Shown piece after piece: positions 1 through 9,053 of a DNA stretch of 36,676 nucleotides; positions within the stretch are counted from its first letter, which is position 1; the number at the start of each line of letters is the position of its first letter. Made by a program: the position numbers and the translations under genes. The DNA comes from DASPJL01 sp035628645. GTDB lineage: Bacteria; Bacteroidota; Bacteroidia; Cytophagales; Cyclobacteriaceae. The DNA is taken from assembly GCA_035628645.1 (NCBI GenBank), contig DASPJL010000127.1:1-36676 (forward strand). The letters are read 5' to 3'. The notes beneath the pieces are model-generated. The model saw only the letters and a program-made list of their open reading frames with translations, did not search any database and had not been told where the DNA came from.

Positions 1-222
1 TTTATTAAGGTGTACATTGAAAAGGAAAATATCCTGGTCATAGAAAATAATCTTCAGAAGAAATCAACACCAGTAGAGTCGACCCAAACGGGACTTCAAA
101 ATATTATTAACCGATACAAATACCTCTCGGAAAAGGTGGTGGAAATATTGATTACCGCCAGCGCTTTCAAGGTTTCTCTTCCATTACTTACTTTAGAAAA
201 AAATGACGGCATTAATAATTGA
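1..222 (+). CDS. Sensor histidine kinase, LytS/YehU type (3' fragment, cut by window edge)
   Basis: The reading frame is open from the first base and stops at 222, so only the C-terminal end of the protein is present. The visible residues fit the end of the ATPase domain of LytS-type (His_kinase/HATPase_c) kinases: an I-x-V-x-NN segment, then TGLQNIINRY, which resembles the usual TGxGLxNxxxRL motif, and a final F-x-V-x-LPL strand. The stop codon overlaps the start of the next gene by 20 bp, which is the usual arrangement of a LytS-LytTR two-component pair. The kinase would autophosphorylate at the membrane and pass phosphate to the regulator that follows. The sensing and membrane part lies outside the window, so the signal cannot be inferred. 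The GTG at position 10 is not a real start. Confidence 0.8.
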   Translation, partial: FIKVYIEKENILVIENNLQKKSTPVESTQTGLQNIINRYKYLSEKVVEILITASAFKVSLPLLTLEKNDGINN

Positions 223-970
223 GGATGAAGCGCCTGCTGCCAGAAGGTTAAAAAAACTAATTGAGGAAGTTGAGCCGGAAATAACCATTTTAGGTATTAT
301 TGAAAGTGTAGAGGCGGCTGTCCGCTGGATTTCTTCCAACCCTTCCCCGGATGTGTACTTTATGGACATTCAACTTGCCGATGGAGTTAGTTTTGAAATA
401 TTCCAAAAAGTAAAAGTAAATGCACCTATCATTTTTACCACCGCTTTTGATGAATATGCCCTTAAAGCCTTTAAAGTTAACAGCATTGATTACCTTTTAA
501 AACCGGTTCAGGCGCACGAATTAAGCCAAAGCATCCTTAAATACCAAGAACTTGTTGGTACCTCGAAATCAATGGATCGGGGAGAGGCACTTCAAAAGTT
601 GCTGGAGGATTATAAGATCAACAAAAAGGAATATAAAACCAGGTTTTTGGTAAAACTTGGCGAAAGGCTTATTCCTATTGATACTTCCGACATAATTTAC
701 TTTAAGTCTGAGGATAAATTGACTTTTATCTTTTCAAAGAATGGTAATAAGAATCTTATAGAACACACCCTTGATAATCTGGAGAAAATGCTTGATCCAG
801 TTCATTTTTTCCGGTTAAACAGACAATATATTGCACATATTTCTTCCATTGACACTATCCATAATTATTTTAACGGGAAGCTTAAATTGTTTTTAAAGAA
901 CAAAACAAAAGAAGAAGTGATTATAAGCAGAGACAAGGCACCGTTATTTAAGGAATGGCTGGGGCAGTAA
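203..970 (+). CDS. LytTR-family response regulator
   Basis: A 255-residue two-domain regulator. The N-terminal receiver (about 1-115) has the acidic pocket IIEDE, the phospho-acceptor Asp55 in the sequence YFMDIQL, a Thr-Thr switch near 79-80 and the conserved Lys100 in YLLKP. The C-terminal part (about 147-250) is a LytTR DNA-binding domain, recognised by its start (FLVKLGERLIPI), the DIIYFKSED segment and FFRLNRQYI near the middle. Family knowledge: phosphorylation promotes dimerisation and binding to direct repeats in promoters. It overlaps the upstream kinase gene by 20 bp, so the two are translationally coupled and form one two-component system. Target genes cannot be read from the window. 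The length is normal and nothing appears broken. Confidence 0.95.
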   Translation: MTALIIEDEAPAARRLKKLIEEVEPEITILGIIESVEAAVRWISSNPSPDVYFMDIQLADGVSFEIFQKVKVNAPIIFTTAFDEYALKAFKVNSIDYLLKPVQAHELSQSILKYQELVGTSKSMDRGEALQKLLEDYKINKKEYKTRFLVKLGERLIPIDTSDIIYFKSEDKLTFIFSKNGNKNLIEHTLDNLEKMLDPVHFFRLNRQYIAHISSIDTIHNYFNGKLKLFLKNKTKEEVIISRDKAPLFKEWLGQ

Positions 971-1028
971 CCCTCTGTTGTTTTCTATACTGTTTCGATA
1001 AAAAAGCGCTCAATAGCTTCCTCTCTAA

Positions 1029-1062
1029 TTTCTGAACCATAACTGTCAAGAAGATATATTTG
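1029..1062 (+). promoter_or_regulatory. Probable Bacteroidota-type promoter of the methyltransferase gene
   Basis: TATATTTG at 1055-1062 matches the TAnnTTTG -7 consensus of Bacteroidota. A weak -33-like TTTCTG lies at 1029-1034, 20 bp upstream. The ATG of the next gene begins only 5 bases after the -7 box, so transcription would start at or within the start codon and the message may be leaderless. This rests on pattern match only. Confidence 0.4.
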
Positions 1063-1066
1063 CAGT

Positions 1067-1792
1067 ATGATGGAAGATTACGATGTTTTCGGAAGCGCAA
1101 TAAGCGATTATTATCATGGAGAAAAAACGGCCAGAATAACGGTCCACTCGGAGGATTTTGAAGACACATTCATTCTTTGCAGTCAATTGTTCCGAACGGT
1201 TGGAAAACTGCCTGATCTGGAAAAAGAAGCGCTTGTACATTGTAAAGGCAAAGTTTTGGATATCGGTGCAGGTGCTGGAAGCCATGCCTTGATATTGCAG
1301 GAAATGGGAATGGAAGTTGCGGCTTTGGAAATATCTCAGGAGGCTACAGAAACAATGGCAAAACGAGGTGTAAAAAGAATTATAAATGCCGACTTGTTTT
1401 ATTTTAAAAATGAAAAGTTTGATACACTGCTTTTATTAATGAACGGAATAGGTTTGGCGGGTAATCTCGCCGGTCTCGACAAGTTTCTTTCTCACCTTAA
1501 AGAATTAATGAATCCCGGTGGAATAATTCTGGCAGAATCTTCTGATTTGTTGTTTTCTGCCGATGAAGAAGAAGCCGAGGCTGCCCTCAATGCGGAAGAA
1601 TATTATGGGGAAGTAAGGTATCAGTTGGAATATAAAGAGAAGCTTGGGAAAGCTTTTAATTGGTTATATATTGATTTCGAATCCCTGAAGCCTTATCTGG
1701 AAAAGCACGGCTTCCAGGCGGAGGTATTGTTTCATGATTTTGAAGGCGGATATTTGATGAAAATATGGAATGATAATTTGATAATGAGATAA
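1067..1792 (+). CDS. Class I SAM-dependent methyltransferase
   Basis: A 241-residue protein with a Rossmann-type methyltransferase core. Motif I is VLDIGAGAGSH at 63-73, the glycine-rich loop that binds S-adenosylmethionine. It is followed by an acidic end of strand 2 (VAALEIS), an ADLFYF segment that would correspond to the adenine-contacting motif, and MNPGGIILAES in the later core. The first 60 residues form an alpha-helical cap that may set substrate choice. The substrate cannot be assigned: the generic methyltransferase domain covers small molecules, lipids and proteins. It stands alone between the two-component pair and a small membrane protein. Two consecutive ATG codons at 1067 and 1070 can both serve as start, and the choice is unresolved. 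Confidence 0.88.
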   Translation: MMEDYDVFGSAISDYYHGEKTARITVHSEDFEDTFILCSQLFRTVGKLPDLEKEALVHCKGKVLDIGAGAGSHALILQEMGMEVAALEISQEATETMAKRGVKRIINADLFYFKNEKFDTLLLLMNGIGLAGNLAGLDKFLSHLKELMNPGGIILAESSDLLFSADEEEAEAALNAEEYYGEVRYQLEYKEKLGKAFNWLYIDFESLKPYLEKHGFQAEVLFHDFEGGYLMKIWNDNLIMR

Positions 1793-1822
1793 TTTGCAAA
1801 TGTGGTAATGAGGGAAATGCTA

Positions 1823-1846
1823 AATGTTAAATTTTGAATGTTAAAT
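1823..1846 (+). repeat. Short intergenic direct repeat
   Basis: The 10-bp word AATGTTAAAT occurs at 1823-1832 and again at 1837-1846 in the 148-bp gap between the methyltransferase and the membrane protein gene. The gap is AT-rich and low in complexity and contains no convincing ORF or terminator. Its function is unknown, and it may be simple-sequence noise. Confidence 0.4.
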
Positions 1847-1940
1847 GTCGATACTAAAATGACTAATTAAAAAATGTTTATAGTGCAAGTAACAAGCTGA
1901 AGGCTGATACCTAATTGCTCAAAACTCATTACCTGAAAAA

Positions 1941-2477
1941 ATGAACGAAATTGTACTTGACCAGGAAGATCATCATTCAAAGCCTTTGATTATAAAAGGA
2001 AAGAATCACTTTACCGCTCCGGGAATTTATGCAGGTTATGCGCTGGTTGTAGCCGGAGGAATTGGACTGATCGATTCTTTGTTTTTTTCATTTTCTCTGG
2101 TCCAATTCCTCATTACACTTTTTGTTTGTTTTTTAGGCTTGATATTCATTACTACAAAAGAGGGTTTTCTACTAAATTCAGAAAGAAAAAGTTATAAAGA
2201 TGCTACTTTCTTTTTGGGAAAAGCCTACGGAACCTGGGTGCATTTGCCCGAAATAGAAGCTGTAATAGTTTCTCCTGCCTCCTTTCACTATAAAGTCCAA
2301 AATGCCATTACGCCTGAAATGACTTTTAGAGAAGATTTATATAAGGTAATGCTTTATGTAAAAAATGCAGACCGAGGAATTATTATTTCGCTCTTTAAAA
2401 GATCAAAGGCGCTGGAAGTTGCAGATACATTAAGTAGAAGACTTAGGGTGCCTGTTGAAGAAATAGTTAATGACTAA
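1941..2477 (+). CDS. Small membrane protein of unknown function
   Basis: I do not recognise this 178-residue protein. It starts with a polar N-terminus of about 28 residues, then two hydrophobic stretches separated by a short turn (about 29-50 and 53-72), which should form a membrane hairpin with both ends on the same side. The remaining 100 or so residues are soluble-looking and mixed alpha/beta, with a LYKVMLYVKNADRG segment and an arginine-rich end near SRRLRVPVEE. The overall plan resembles small bacterial proteins with two membrane helices and a PH-like cytoplasmic domain, but that is a guess from shape alone. It has no clear operon partner: the gap before it is 148 bp and the gap after it is 247 bp. 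It is intact, and ATG is used as start. Confidence 0.65.
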   Translation: MNEIVLDQEDHHSKPLIIKGKNHFTAPGIYAGYALVVAGGIGLIDSLFFSFSLVQFLITLFVCFLGLIFITTKEGFLLNSERKSYKDATFFLGKAYGTWVHLPEIEAVIVSPASFHYKVQNAITPEMTFREDLYKVMLYVKNADRGIIISLFKRSKALEVADTLSRRLRVPVEEIVND

Positions 2478-2724
2478 CGATTGTAAAATTATATATTAAG
2501 CACTTAATGCCGAATAACAATTTAGACTGTTGAATATTCCAAGTGTTATACCTCAATTCATCAAAATAAAGACCTAAAGAATGGAAATAAAATAGGATAT
2601 CCCTGTCTTCACTGATACTTTTCAAGGGTATGAAAAGAACGTAATAAAAGTGTTAAATAGAAATAGGAATTATTTTTTTGACTTGATATCTTCGTTCGTC
2701 TTTTTACATGGATATTCCTTTTGC

Positions 2725-5664
2725 ATGAAAAAAAATTACAGGATAGTAACAATACAATTGCTGATTCTAATTGCCCTGTATTGGGGAATTAACCCGACAG
2801 TAACGGCACAGAACACCAAACCTTTAGTGGAGAAAAGAACCTCTGTTTCTAATGTAAATATTTCCAGGGCAACCAAAAGAAACTTGCCTTTCAAAAGCCA
2901 CGCTACGTCGAATACTTTCAGAAAGTGTTTAACTATGGAAGCCGATGCAACACTTCGAAGAAAATATTCTTCCATGCCTTCAAGGGAAACCATGGAAAAC
3001 GAATTACAAAAAAGAATAAAAGATTATAAAAGGAAACAAAGCCAGTCCCGTACCATGGCGGCGGTATATGTCATTCCTGTGATTGTTCATGTAGTTCACA
3101 ATGGAGAAGCAGTTGGAAGCGGAGCAAATATTACTGCTGCTCAGGTTAAATCTCAAATCGATGTGCTCAACGAAGATTTTAGAAGGAAAACAGGAACTCC
3201 GGGGCATAACACAAATATTATAGGCGCGGATGTGGAAATAGAATTTGCTTTGGCACTTAGAGACCCTCAGGGAAATACACTTTCTGAACCGGGAATACAT
3301 CGTATAAAAGGTGTAAAAGCGAAATGGGAAAGCTCAGACGAAATCGATGAGGTGTTGAAACCATCTTCTCAATGGGATCCCAACAAATATTTAAATATGT
3401 GGACGGTAGACTTTGATGAGGAAACTACAGATGGTTTGCTGGGATACGCGCAATTTCCGGTATTGTCAGGGTTAGACGGATTGGATGACAGGGGAGTAGC
3501 AACTACTGACGGGTTAGTGATGAGGTACAATGCGTTTGGAAGGGTAGGAAATCTGATGGGCCCGTTTAACAAAGGAAGAACTACAACACATGAAGTAGGA
3601 CACTGGCTTGGATTAAGGCACATTTGGGGGGATGAGGAAGATTGTACGGGAAGTGACTTTTGTGAAGATACGCCTGCTGCAGGTAGTCCTAATTATGGTT
3701 GTCCAAAGGGAACAAATTCCTGCACGGATACAGGCAATGATATGATTGAAAATTATATGGATTATACGGATGATGCCTGTATGAACATTTTTACCATTGA
3801 GCAGAAAGTGAGAATGCGGACGGTGATGGAGAAAAGCCCGCGTAGAAAGGAATTGCTTAGCTCTACTGTGCATATTCCGATAACCGGCGATCAGCCATTA
3901 GCCTCTTTTGAAGCAAGTGCGACGGGTGCATGTATAGGCACTGCCATTGACTTTACTGATAAATCAACCAATTTACCCACGGCCTGGAATTGGTATTTTT
4001 TTGACATTGATAGCAATGTCGTAGCCACTTCGACCTTGCAAAATCCTTCTTATATTTTTAACGAAAACGGAAGCTATAGCGTAACATTAATCGCTCAAAA
4101 TGCAAACGGAAAAGACACGGTCCATTTTTCAAACTACCTTACAATCTTATCCAATTCCCCAACAGCTCTTCCTTATTCAGAAGATTTTGAAGGGAATAAT
4201 TTACTTACAGGCTGGACAGCCTATAATCCTGATAAGGACAGGGAGTGGTATCTAACAGACCAAGTAAGCGCCAATAACATTGGAAGCAGCAGTATATATT
4301 TTGATAATTACAGCGAGGAATCAGATCCTACCGGAAAAATAGATCGATTAATTAGCTCGGAAATAGATTTAAGCACCAATACTTTTGCCGAAGTAACCTT
4401 TGATGTGGCTTATGCTATGTATGATAAGGGGTATGAAGACACACTGGCTATATATTATTCACTGGATTGCGGGGAAAGTTTTGAACGTTTGTGGGCAAAA
4501 GGAGGTGAAAACCTTATCACATCTTTAAATACTATAGATGCTTTTATTCCTGAAACGGATGAATGGAGGAGAGAAAAAGTTTCTTTGGCCTCTTTAAACG
4601 GACATTCAAGTGTTTATTTGGCTATTGCCAATATTTCGGGCTGGGGAAATTACCTTTATATAGATAATATTAGTATTCATGTACCAGCGCCTACTGCCAA
4701 ACCTATTACGAATTTTAATACTACCCAAACGAATGTTTGCTTAGGTTCAACCATCCAATTTAACGATAGTACAGAAAATTCCCCCAGGACCTGGAGCTGG
4801 ACCTTCGATGGTGGGACTCCCCTTACTTCCTCTGATCAAAATCCTGTGGTTACCTACAACACTCCTGGATTGTATAGTGTTACCCTAACTACATCTAATA
4901 CAATGGGGGAAAATACAAAAAATGTCACTGACTATATAACAGTTATGGAAAAGCCTGTGTTTTCTATCTCTGCCAATAGTTTGAGCCTTTGTGAAGGGGA
5001 GGAGCTTGAGCTTAGTGTAAGCGGCGGGGAAGATTATGAGTGGTTTGACAATAGGGGAATTATAGGCAGCGGGTCGTCAATTACACTTTCCCCGGCATTC
5101 ACAAATACTTATACTGTAAAAGGAGAAAGTAATGGTTGTCCTGCTGAAGGCTCCATTGAAATTCAGGTTAACCCTGCTCCTTTAAAACCTACCATAGACG
5201 TTTCTGATCCGGAAGCAGCTACCTTTATACTTACCTCAAGTGCAGCATCAGGCAATCAATGGTTTTTAGATGGCGATCCTCTTGAAGGCGCCGTAAATCA
5301 GGAATATAGTGGAAGTACACCTGGTTCTTATTCCGTTGTTGTTACAGAAAATGGATGTGTAAAAACTTCTGATGCGGTTATACTAACTTCAGATGATGAC
5401 CTTATTCGAAATTCCGAACTTGTTTCACTTTATCCAAACCCTGCAAATAGTAACCTGATTGTTTTATTAAAAGATCAGCATGCAGAATCCTCAAAAGCGA
5501 CGCTTTACAATAGCTGGGGACAAAAGCTTTCAGAAGGAAAATTTAGAAGAGAAAATGGTGTGTTAAAAGCGCTGTTTTCGGTAGATAAATATCCATCGGG
5601 AACGTATTTTATTGTGGTTTGGAATGGCGTAGATCATTTGACAAGGTCTTTTATTAAAGAATAA
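2725..5664 (+). CDS. Secreted M43 (pappalysin/cytophagalysin-like) zinc metalloprotease with PKD domains and type IX sorting tail
   Basis: A 979-residue secreted protease. The ATG at 2725 is chosen because it gives a classic signal peptide (MKK, hydrophobic core, cleavage near TVTA-Q at about 28). The frame is open from a GTG at 2650, but that would bury the signal. The catalytic site is HEVGHWLGLRH at 289-299 (zinc ligands His289, His293 and His299; general base Glu290), with a Met-turn at Met345 in ENYMDYTDD; both are M43 hallmarks. After the catalytic domain come a PKD domain (about 390-475), a jelly-roll/MAM-like region (481-652), a second PKD domain (659-742), two Ig-like segments (743-890) and a T9SS type A C-terminal domain beginning near LYPNPANSN. 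Family knowledge: the tail directs passage through the type IX secretion system to the surface or outside. It would degrade extracellular protein. It converges with the PBP gene. Confidence 0.93.
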   Translation: MKKNYRIVTIQLLILIALYWGINPTVTAQNTKPLVEKRTSVSNVNISRATKRNLPFKSHATSNTFRKCLTMEADATLRRKYSSMPSRETMENELQKRIKDYKRKQSQSRTMAAVYVIPVIVHVVHNGEAVGSGANITAAQVKSQIDVLNEDFRRKTGTPGHNTNIIGADVEIEFALALRDPQGNTLSEPGIHRIKGVKAKWESSDEIDEVLKPSSQWDPNKYLNMWTVDFDEETTDGLLGYAQFPVLSGLDGLDDRGVATTDGLVMRYNAFGRVGNLMGPFNKGRTTTHEVGHWLGLRHIWGDEEDCTGSDFCEDTPAAGSPNYGCPKGTNSCTDTGNDMIENYMDYTDDACMNIFTIEQKVRMRTVMEKSPRRKELLSSTVHIPITGDQPLASFEASATGACIGTAIDFTDKSTNLPTAWNWYFFDIDSNVVATSTLQNPSYIFNENGSYSVTLIAQNANGKDTVHFSNYLTILSNSPTALPYSEDFEGNNLLTGWTAYNPDKDREWYLTDQVSANNIGSSSIYFDNYSEESDPTGKIDRLISSEIDLSTNTFAEVTFDVAYAMYDKGYEDTLAIYYSLDCGESFERLWAKGGENLITSLNTIDAFIPETDEWRREKVSLASLNGHSSVYLAIANISGWGNYLYIDNISIHVPAPTAKPITNFNTTQTNVCLGSTIQFNDSTENSPRTWSWTFDGGTPLTSSDQNPVVTYNTPGLYSVTLTTSNTMGENTKNVTDYITVMEKPVFSISANSLSLCEGEELELSVSGGEDYEWFDNRGIIGSGSSITLSPAFTNTYTVKGESNGCPAEGSIEIQVNPAPLKPTIDVSDPEAATFILTSSAASGNQWFLDGDPLEGAVNQEYSGSTPGSYSVVVTENGCVKTSDAVILTSDDDLIRNSELVSLYPNPANSNLIVLLKDQHAESSKATLYNSWGQKLSEGKFRRENGVLKALFSVDKYPSGTYFIVVWNGVDHLTRSFIKE

Positions 5665-5741
5665 ATAGGTTTCTTAAAATGAATATTAAAAACTTTCCAA
5701 AAATTGACCGTAAATAGAGGGTTAGTTTTGGAGAGTTCTCT

Positions 5742-8249
5742 TTAGAAGTTAAATAAGCCGTTCTCTCTCTTTCTTTTCTTCTTTCTTTCCTTACGCTCTC
5801 TTTTTTGTTTTTCTTTGGCCCTTCTGTAAGCTTCCCAACGTTGCTCCCTTTCCTTGTCCTTCCTTTCAAGTTCCTTTTTGCGCTCTTCATTGTCCTTAGG
5901 TCCTGAAAAAATATTATTAAAGAACCGATCCAGAAAGTTGTCCATTTTTTCTTCCTCTATAAAAGATTCGCAATCTAGTTGATCCAGTATCTGAGGCGGA
6001 AGAGGAGGGAACCGTGAAGAGGTAAAATTCCTGAAATCTTTATCTCTGAGAAGACTTAACATATATTCGCCCCAAATGGGCAAAGCGGTATTTGCACCTT
6101 GTCCAAGCGCCAGGGTCCTGAACCGTACTTTTGGATTTTCGGCGCCTACCCAAACACCTGTTACAAGGTCGGGAGTTATACCTATAAACCAACCATCTGC
6201 CTGGTCCTGTGTAGTTCCCGTTTTCCCTGCAATATCTATTTGAAGCCCGAATTGTGACCGAAGCCTGGCACCGCTGCCTTCTTCAATAACGCCTTGCATC
6301 AGGTTCAACATGATTTGGGCATTTTGGATGGCCATAGCTTTTTTCCCAAATTCAGGATCTTCCTGTCGCAGGACTTTCCCTTTCCTGTCAAGGATCTTAG
6401 TAATGTAGATTGGTTTAACGTGATAACCTTCATTGGCAAAAGTGGTATAAGCGCTAACCATTTCGAACAAAGAAATATTAGCAACACCAAGAGAAATCGA
6501 AGGAACCTCAGGTAATTTTGCTGCGATCCCCATTTTCCTTGCCAGTTCAATGGTCGGCTTTATACCAGTTTGCATAAGAATTTGAGTGGAAACAGTATTA
6601 ACCGAATGTGCCAGTGCTCCTTTCATAGAATATTTTCCTCCATATTGCCCGCCGGCATTTTGTGGCGTCCAGTTTTTATATTCAGGATAGCTGATGAGCT
6701 TGTTTTCAAAATAAGTACAAGGTTCAATGCCTTTTTCCAGGGCCGCAGCATATACAATAGGTTTAAAAGTAGAACCTACCTGTCTTTTAGACAATACATG
6801 ATCATATTTAAAGACCTCGTGATTAATGCCTCCTACCCAGGCTTTTACATATCCGGTTTTCGGTTCAATGGATATTAGTCCGGTATTAAGGAATTTTTGA
6901 TAATACCTAAGCGAATCCATTGGGCTCATTGTCCTTTTTGTGCTTCCTTTCCAGTTAAACACCTCCATGGCTACCGGTTGTTGGAAAACTTCTTCAATCT
7001 CCTCTTCCGAAGCTCCGGCATTTTTTAATTTTTTATACCTGGTAGATTTAACCATGGCATTTTTTAAGATACTGCCATCTTTTCCCCATGGGGATTGGCC
7101 TTTCCAGTGGGTCTCAAATTCTTTTTGGAGCAACGACAATCGCCTTCTTACCGCTTTTTCGGCATGTTTTTGCATTTCAGAATTTATGGTGGTATATATT
7201 TTTAATCCGTCGGTATAAAGATTTACCGGATCGCCATTTTCCTTTTCTAGCGTTGCACACCATTTTACAAGTTCAAGGCGAAGATGTTCCCTGAAATAAG
7301 GCGCCAAACCTTCACTGTGGCTTTTGTAATTATACCTTAAGGTCAGCGGCTTCTTTTTAAGAACTTCTGCTTTTTGAGGATCAAGTTTATTGTATTTCAC
7401 CATTTGATTAAGCACCACATTCCTGCGAAGTTTTGATTTCTCCGGATTTAGGCGTGGGTTGTAAGTAGTGGTAGCCTTTAACATTCCAATTAGCACGGCT
7501 GCCTCTTCAGTTTTCAGGGTTTCTGCATGCTTATCAAAAAAACGAAGGGCAGCACGCTCTATTCCGAAAAGATTTCCACCCAATGGAACAGTGTTTAGAT
7601 ATAGCTCTAGTACTTCTTCCTTATTGTATATAGTTTCAATCCTTCTGGCAATAATCATTTCCTGAAGCTTGTTCACAGGCGTAGTAAAGATCCAGTAATT
7701 TTGTCGCGGATATAAGTTTTTTGCCAGTTGCTGACTAATGGTGCTTCCTCCGCCCGAGCTTTCTTCCTGAAGGAGGATTGATTTTATTATAACCCTGGCT
7801 AAGCTTCGCGAATCTATACCTTTATGTTCATAAAAGCGGGCATCCTCTGTTGCAATCAACGCTTTTACCACTTCCGGAGAAATGTCCTTATACTCTACAT
7901 TTGTCCTGTCCTGAATAAAATAGCGTCCAAGAAGTACACTGTCAGAAGAATAAACTTCCGAAGCCACGTTGTTTTGATGCGCTTTTAATTCTTTTTGAGA
8001 GGGCATTCTACCTAAAAGCCCTAAATAAACTATTATAAAAAAAAATACACCGATTTTAATTATTAAGAATAAAAACCTCCATCCAATTTTGAAAATATCT
8101 ATGAGTCCGTTTCTTTTCCAGTCATATTGCTTTATTTCAATTGACTTTTGCTTCCAATAATTCAGGGTGAATTTTTGTTTAATGTTGAGATAAAGCCGGT
8201 AAAAGATTTCTTTGATTTTTAGCAGCATATATTTTAAAAATGCTACCAT
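5742..8249 (-). CDS. Class A penicillin-binding protein (PBP1A-like bifunctional peptidoglycan synthase)
   Basis: The enzyme polymerises glycan strands from lipid II and cross-links their peptides on the outer face of the inner membrane. Residue numbers here follow the long frame opening at TTG 8273; I prefer the ATG at 8249 (residue 9), because a promoter-like box covers the TTG. A single membrane anchor lies at about 66-88. The GT51 glycosyltransferase domain shows ATEDARFYEH (catalytic Glu143) and GGGSTISQQLAKNLY. The transpeptidase shows the nucleophile motif GSTFKP (Ser501, Lys504), SVN at 557-559 and KTGT at 684-687. All active-site motifs are present, so both activities should work. 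The last 50 or so residues are almost entirely Lys, Arg and Glu, an unusually charged tail that is probably helical. The N-terminus is also basic and tyrosine-rich. It is transcribed convergently with the protease gene. Confidence 0.95.
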   Translation of the reverse strand: MVAFLKYMLLKIKEIFYRLYLNIKQKFTLNYWKQKSIEIKQYDWKRNGLIDIFKIGWRFLFLIIKIGVFFFIIVYLGLLGRMPSQKELKAHQNNVASEVYSSDSVLLGRYFIQDRTNVEYKDISPEVVKALIATEDARFYEHKGIDSRSLARVIIKSILLQEESSGGGSTISQQLAKNLYPRQNYWIFTTPVNKLQEMIIARRIETIYNKEEVLELYLNTVPLGGNLFGIERAALRFFDKHAETLKTEEAAVLIGMLKATTTYNPRLNPEKSKLRRNVVLNQMVKYNKLDPQKAEVLKKKPLTLRYNYKSHSEGLAPYFREHLRLELVKWCATLEKENGDPVNLYTDGLKIYTTINSEMQKHAEKAVRRRLSLLQKEFETHWKGQSPWGKDGSILKNAMVKSTRYKKLKNAGASEEEIEEVFQQPVAMEVFNWKGSTKRTMSPMDSLRYYQKFLNTGLISIEPKTGYVKAWVGGINHEVFKYDHVLSKRQVGSTFKPIVYAAALEKGIEPCTYFENKLISYPEYKNWTPQNAGGQYGGKYSMKGALAHSVNTVSTQILMQTGIKPTIELARKMGIAAKLPEVPSISLGVANISLFEMVSAYTTFANEGYHVKPIYITKILDRKGKVLRQEDPEFGKKAMAIQNAQIMLNLMQGVIEEGSGARLRSQFGLQIDIAGKTGTTQDQADGWFIGITPDLVTGVWVGAENPKVRFRTLALGQGANTALPIWGEYMLSLLRDKDFRNFTSSRFPPLPPQILDQLDCESFIEEEKMDNFLDRFFNNIFSGPKDNEERKKELERKDKEREQRWEAYRRAKEKQKRERKERKKKRKRENGLFNF

Positions 8250-8270
8250 AATATGTCCGATTTTTTGTAT

Positions 8271-8280
8271 CAAATGAATA
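8271..8280 (-). promoter_or_regulatory. Possible -7 box for the PBP gene
   Basis: Read on the minus strand this is TATTCATTTG, close to the TTTG-ending -7 boxes of Bacteroidota. It sits about 20 bp upstream of the preferred ATG at 8249 and covers the alternative TTG start at 8273, which favours the shorter protein. I could not find a convincing -33 box. Confidence 0.25.
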
Positions 8281-8620
8281 AAACGTATTTATACTAAATC
8301 CATAACCGTTGGTTACAGTGTTATGTCTTTTTGCGAATTTAGGTAATCCGGGAATACTTCTCTTGTTTGAGCTATATAGAACGGATATTGGATGAGTTTT
8401 ATTGGAGTTACTTGAAACCTCGCCTCCTTGTCATTTTGAAAAAATCTTGATCATTATAAAATTTCATCACTTAAGAATGCAGAACATATTCAAAGACTGA
8501 CAAACAATTTTTTCCAATACTTCAAACATCTCAAGTTTCTTAACAGAAAGACAAAAGTGGCGGAATTACTTACATTACATATCATGCTTACTAAATACCT
8601 GGTCTTTTTCTTAATATTTC

Positions 8621-8748
8621 CTTTATATTTTATTTGAATAGATACAACATAAAGTGTTGATAATTAAATAAGTAAAATTATACTCTTTCATATTCATCTA
8701 TATTTTACAATGAGAAATTGCCCTTGCTCGGTAAGCCTTATTTCTTTG
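8621..8748 (+). promoter_or_regulatory. Shared regulatory module, copy 1 (upstream of SusC1)
   Basis: A box CTTTATATTTT begins at 8621 (its TATATTTT at 8624). ATCTATATTTT follows at 8696, with the TATATTTT cores exactly 75 bp apart. Then come AAATTG ending at 8720 and TTTCTTTG at 8741-8748, with 20 bp between TTG and TTTCTTTG. The last two look like -33 and -7 promoter boxes of Bacteroidota (TTTG and TAnnTTTG). The same elements at the same spacing occur at 22035, 28178 and 31802. Columns 8696-8749 match 31877-31930 at about 41 of 54 positions without gaps, counted by hand. Confidence 0.75.
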
Positions 8749-8826
8749 TACTGGCGGACTTATCGCCTCGGGAAATATAAATGTTTCTTGCAGACTTGAA
8801 GACGCAAAAATTATTGAGTAAAAAAT

Positions 8827-9010
8827 TGGCCGAATGTTACTATTGTCCGTAAAAGTAGAGGCAAAGAAGAATGGTATTGGGAAGTTTAACCAATAAACGG
8901 GAGGAACAATAAAACTTTAATCCAATTTTTTAAATACGGAAAAATTAATAAAGCATAAATCTATTCAGACAGAGGAAAAGCGAATATTAAATGAAGTCTC
9001 CGATAATAGA
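8827..9010 (+). pseudogene. Possible decayed transposase-like fragment
   Basis: One frame across this part of the SusC1 leader reads like protein but is broken by several stop codons. Recognisable pieces are RGKEEWYWEV, then KTLIQFFKYGKI and IYSDRGKAN. The order 'TL..F......I.(S/T)D...A' recalls the catalytic core of IS1595/ISXO2-type DDE transposases (TLLPxI...STIYTDEWKAY). The match is weak, no terminal inverted repeats were seen and the frame may be chance. It is listed only because it is the sole coding-like trace in this gap. Confidence 0.2.
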
Positions 9011-9027
9011 ATAACCAAACACTGTAC

Positions 9028-9053
9028 AATTTACTAGTGTAAATTTTTTTTTT
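9028..9053 (+). terminator. Terminator-like hairpin inside the SusC1 leader
   Basis: AATTTAC (9028-9034), loop TAGT, GTAAATT (9039-9045), then an unbroken T-run to 9053. The stem is a perfect 7 bp but AT-rich. It lies about 280 bp downstream of regulatory module copy 1 and about 230 bp before the SusC1 start, so it would cut the leader unless read through. This could be attenuation, or the end of a separate short RNA. Confidence 0.45.

Noticed and set aside
5690..5735. CCAAAA...TTTTGG inverted repeat as a bidirectional terminator between the protease and PBP genes
   Set aside because: Only the outer 6 bp pair cleanly, the inner part mismatches and no T-run follows on either strand.
8303..8315. 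TAACC-GTT-GGTTA palindrome upstream of the PBP gene
   Set aside because: The arms are only 5 bp and no second copy was seen; this is within chance expectation.
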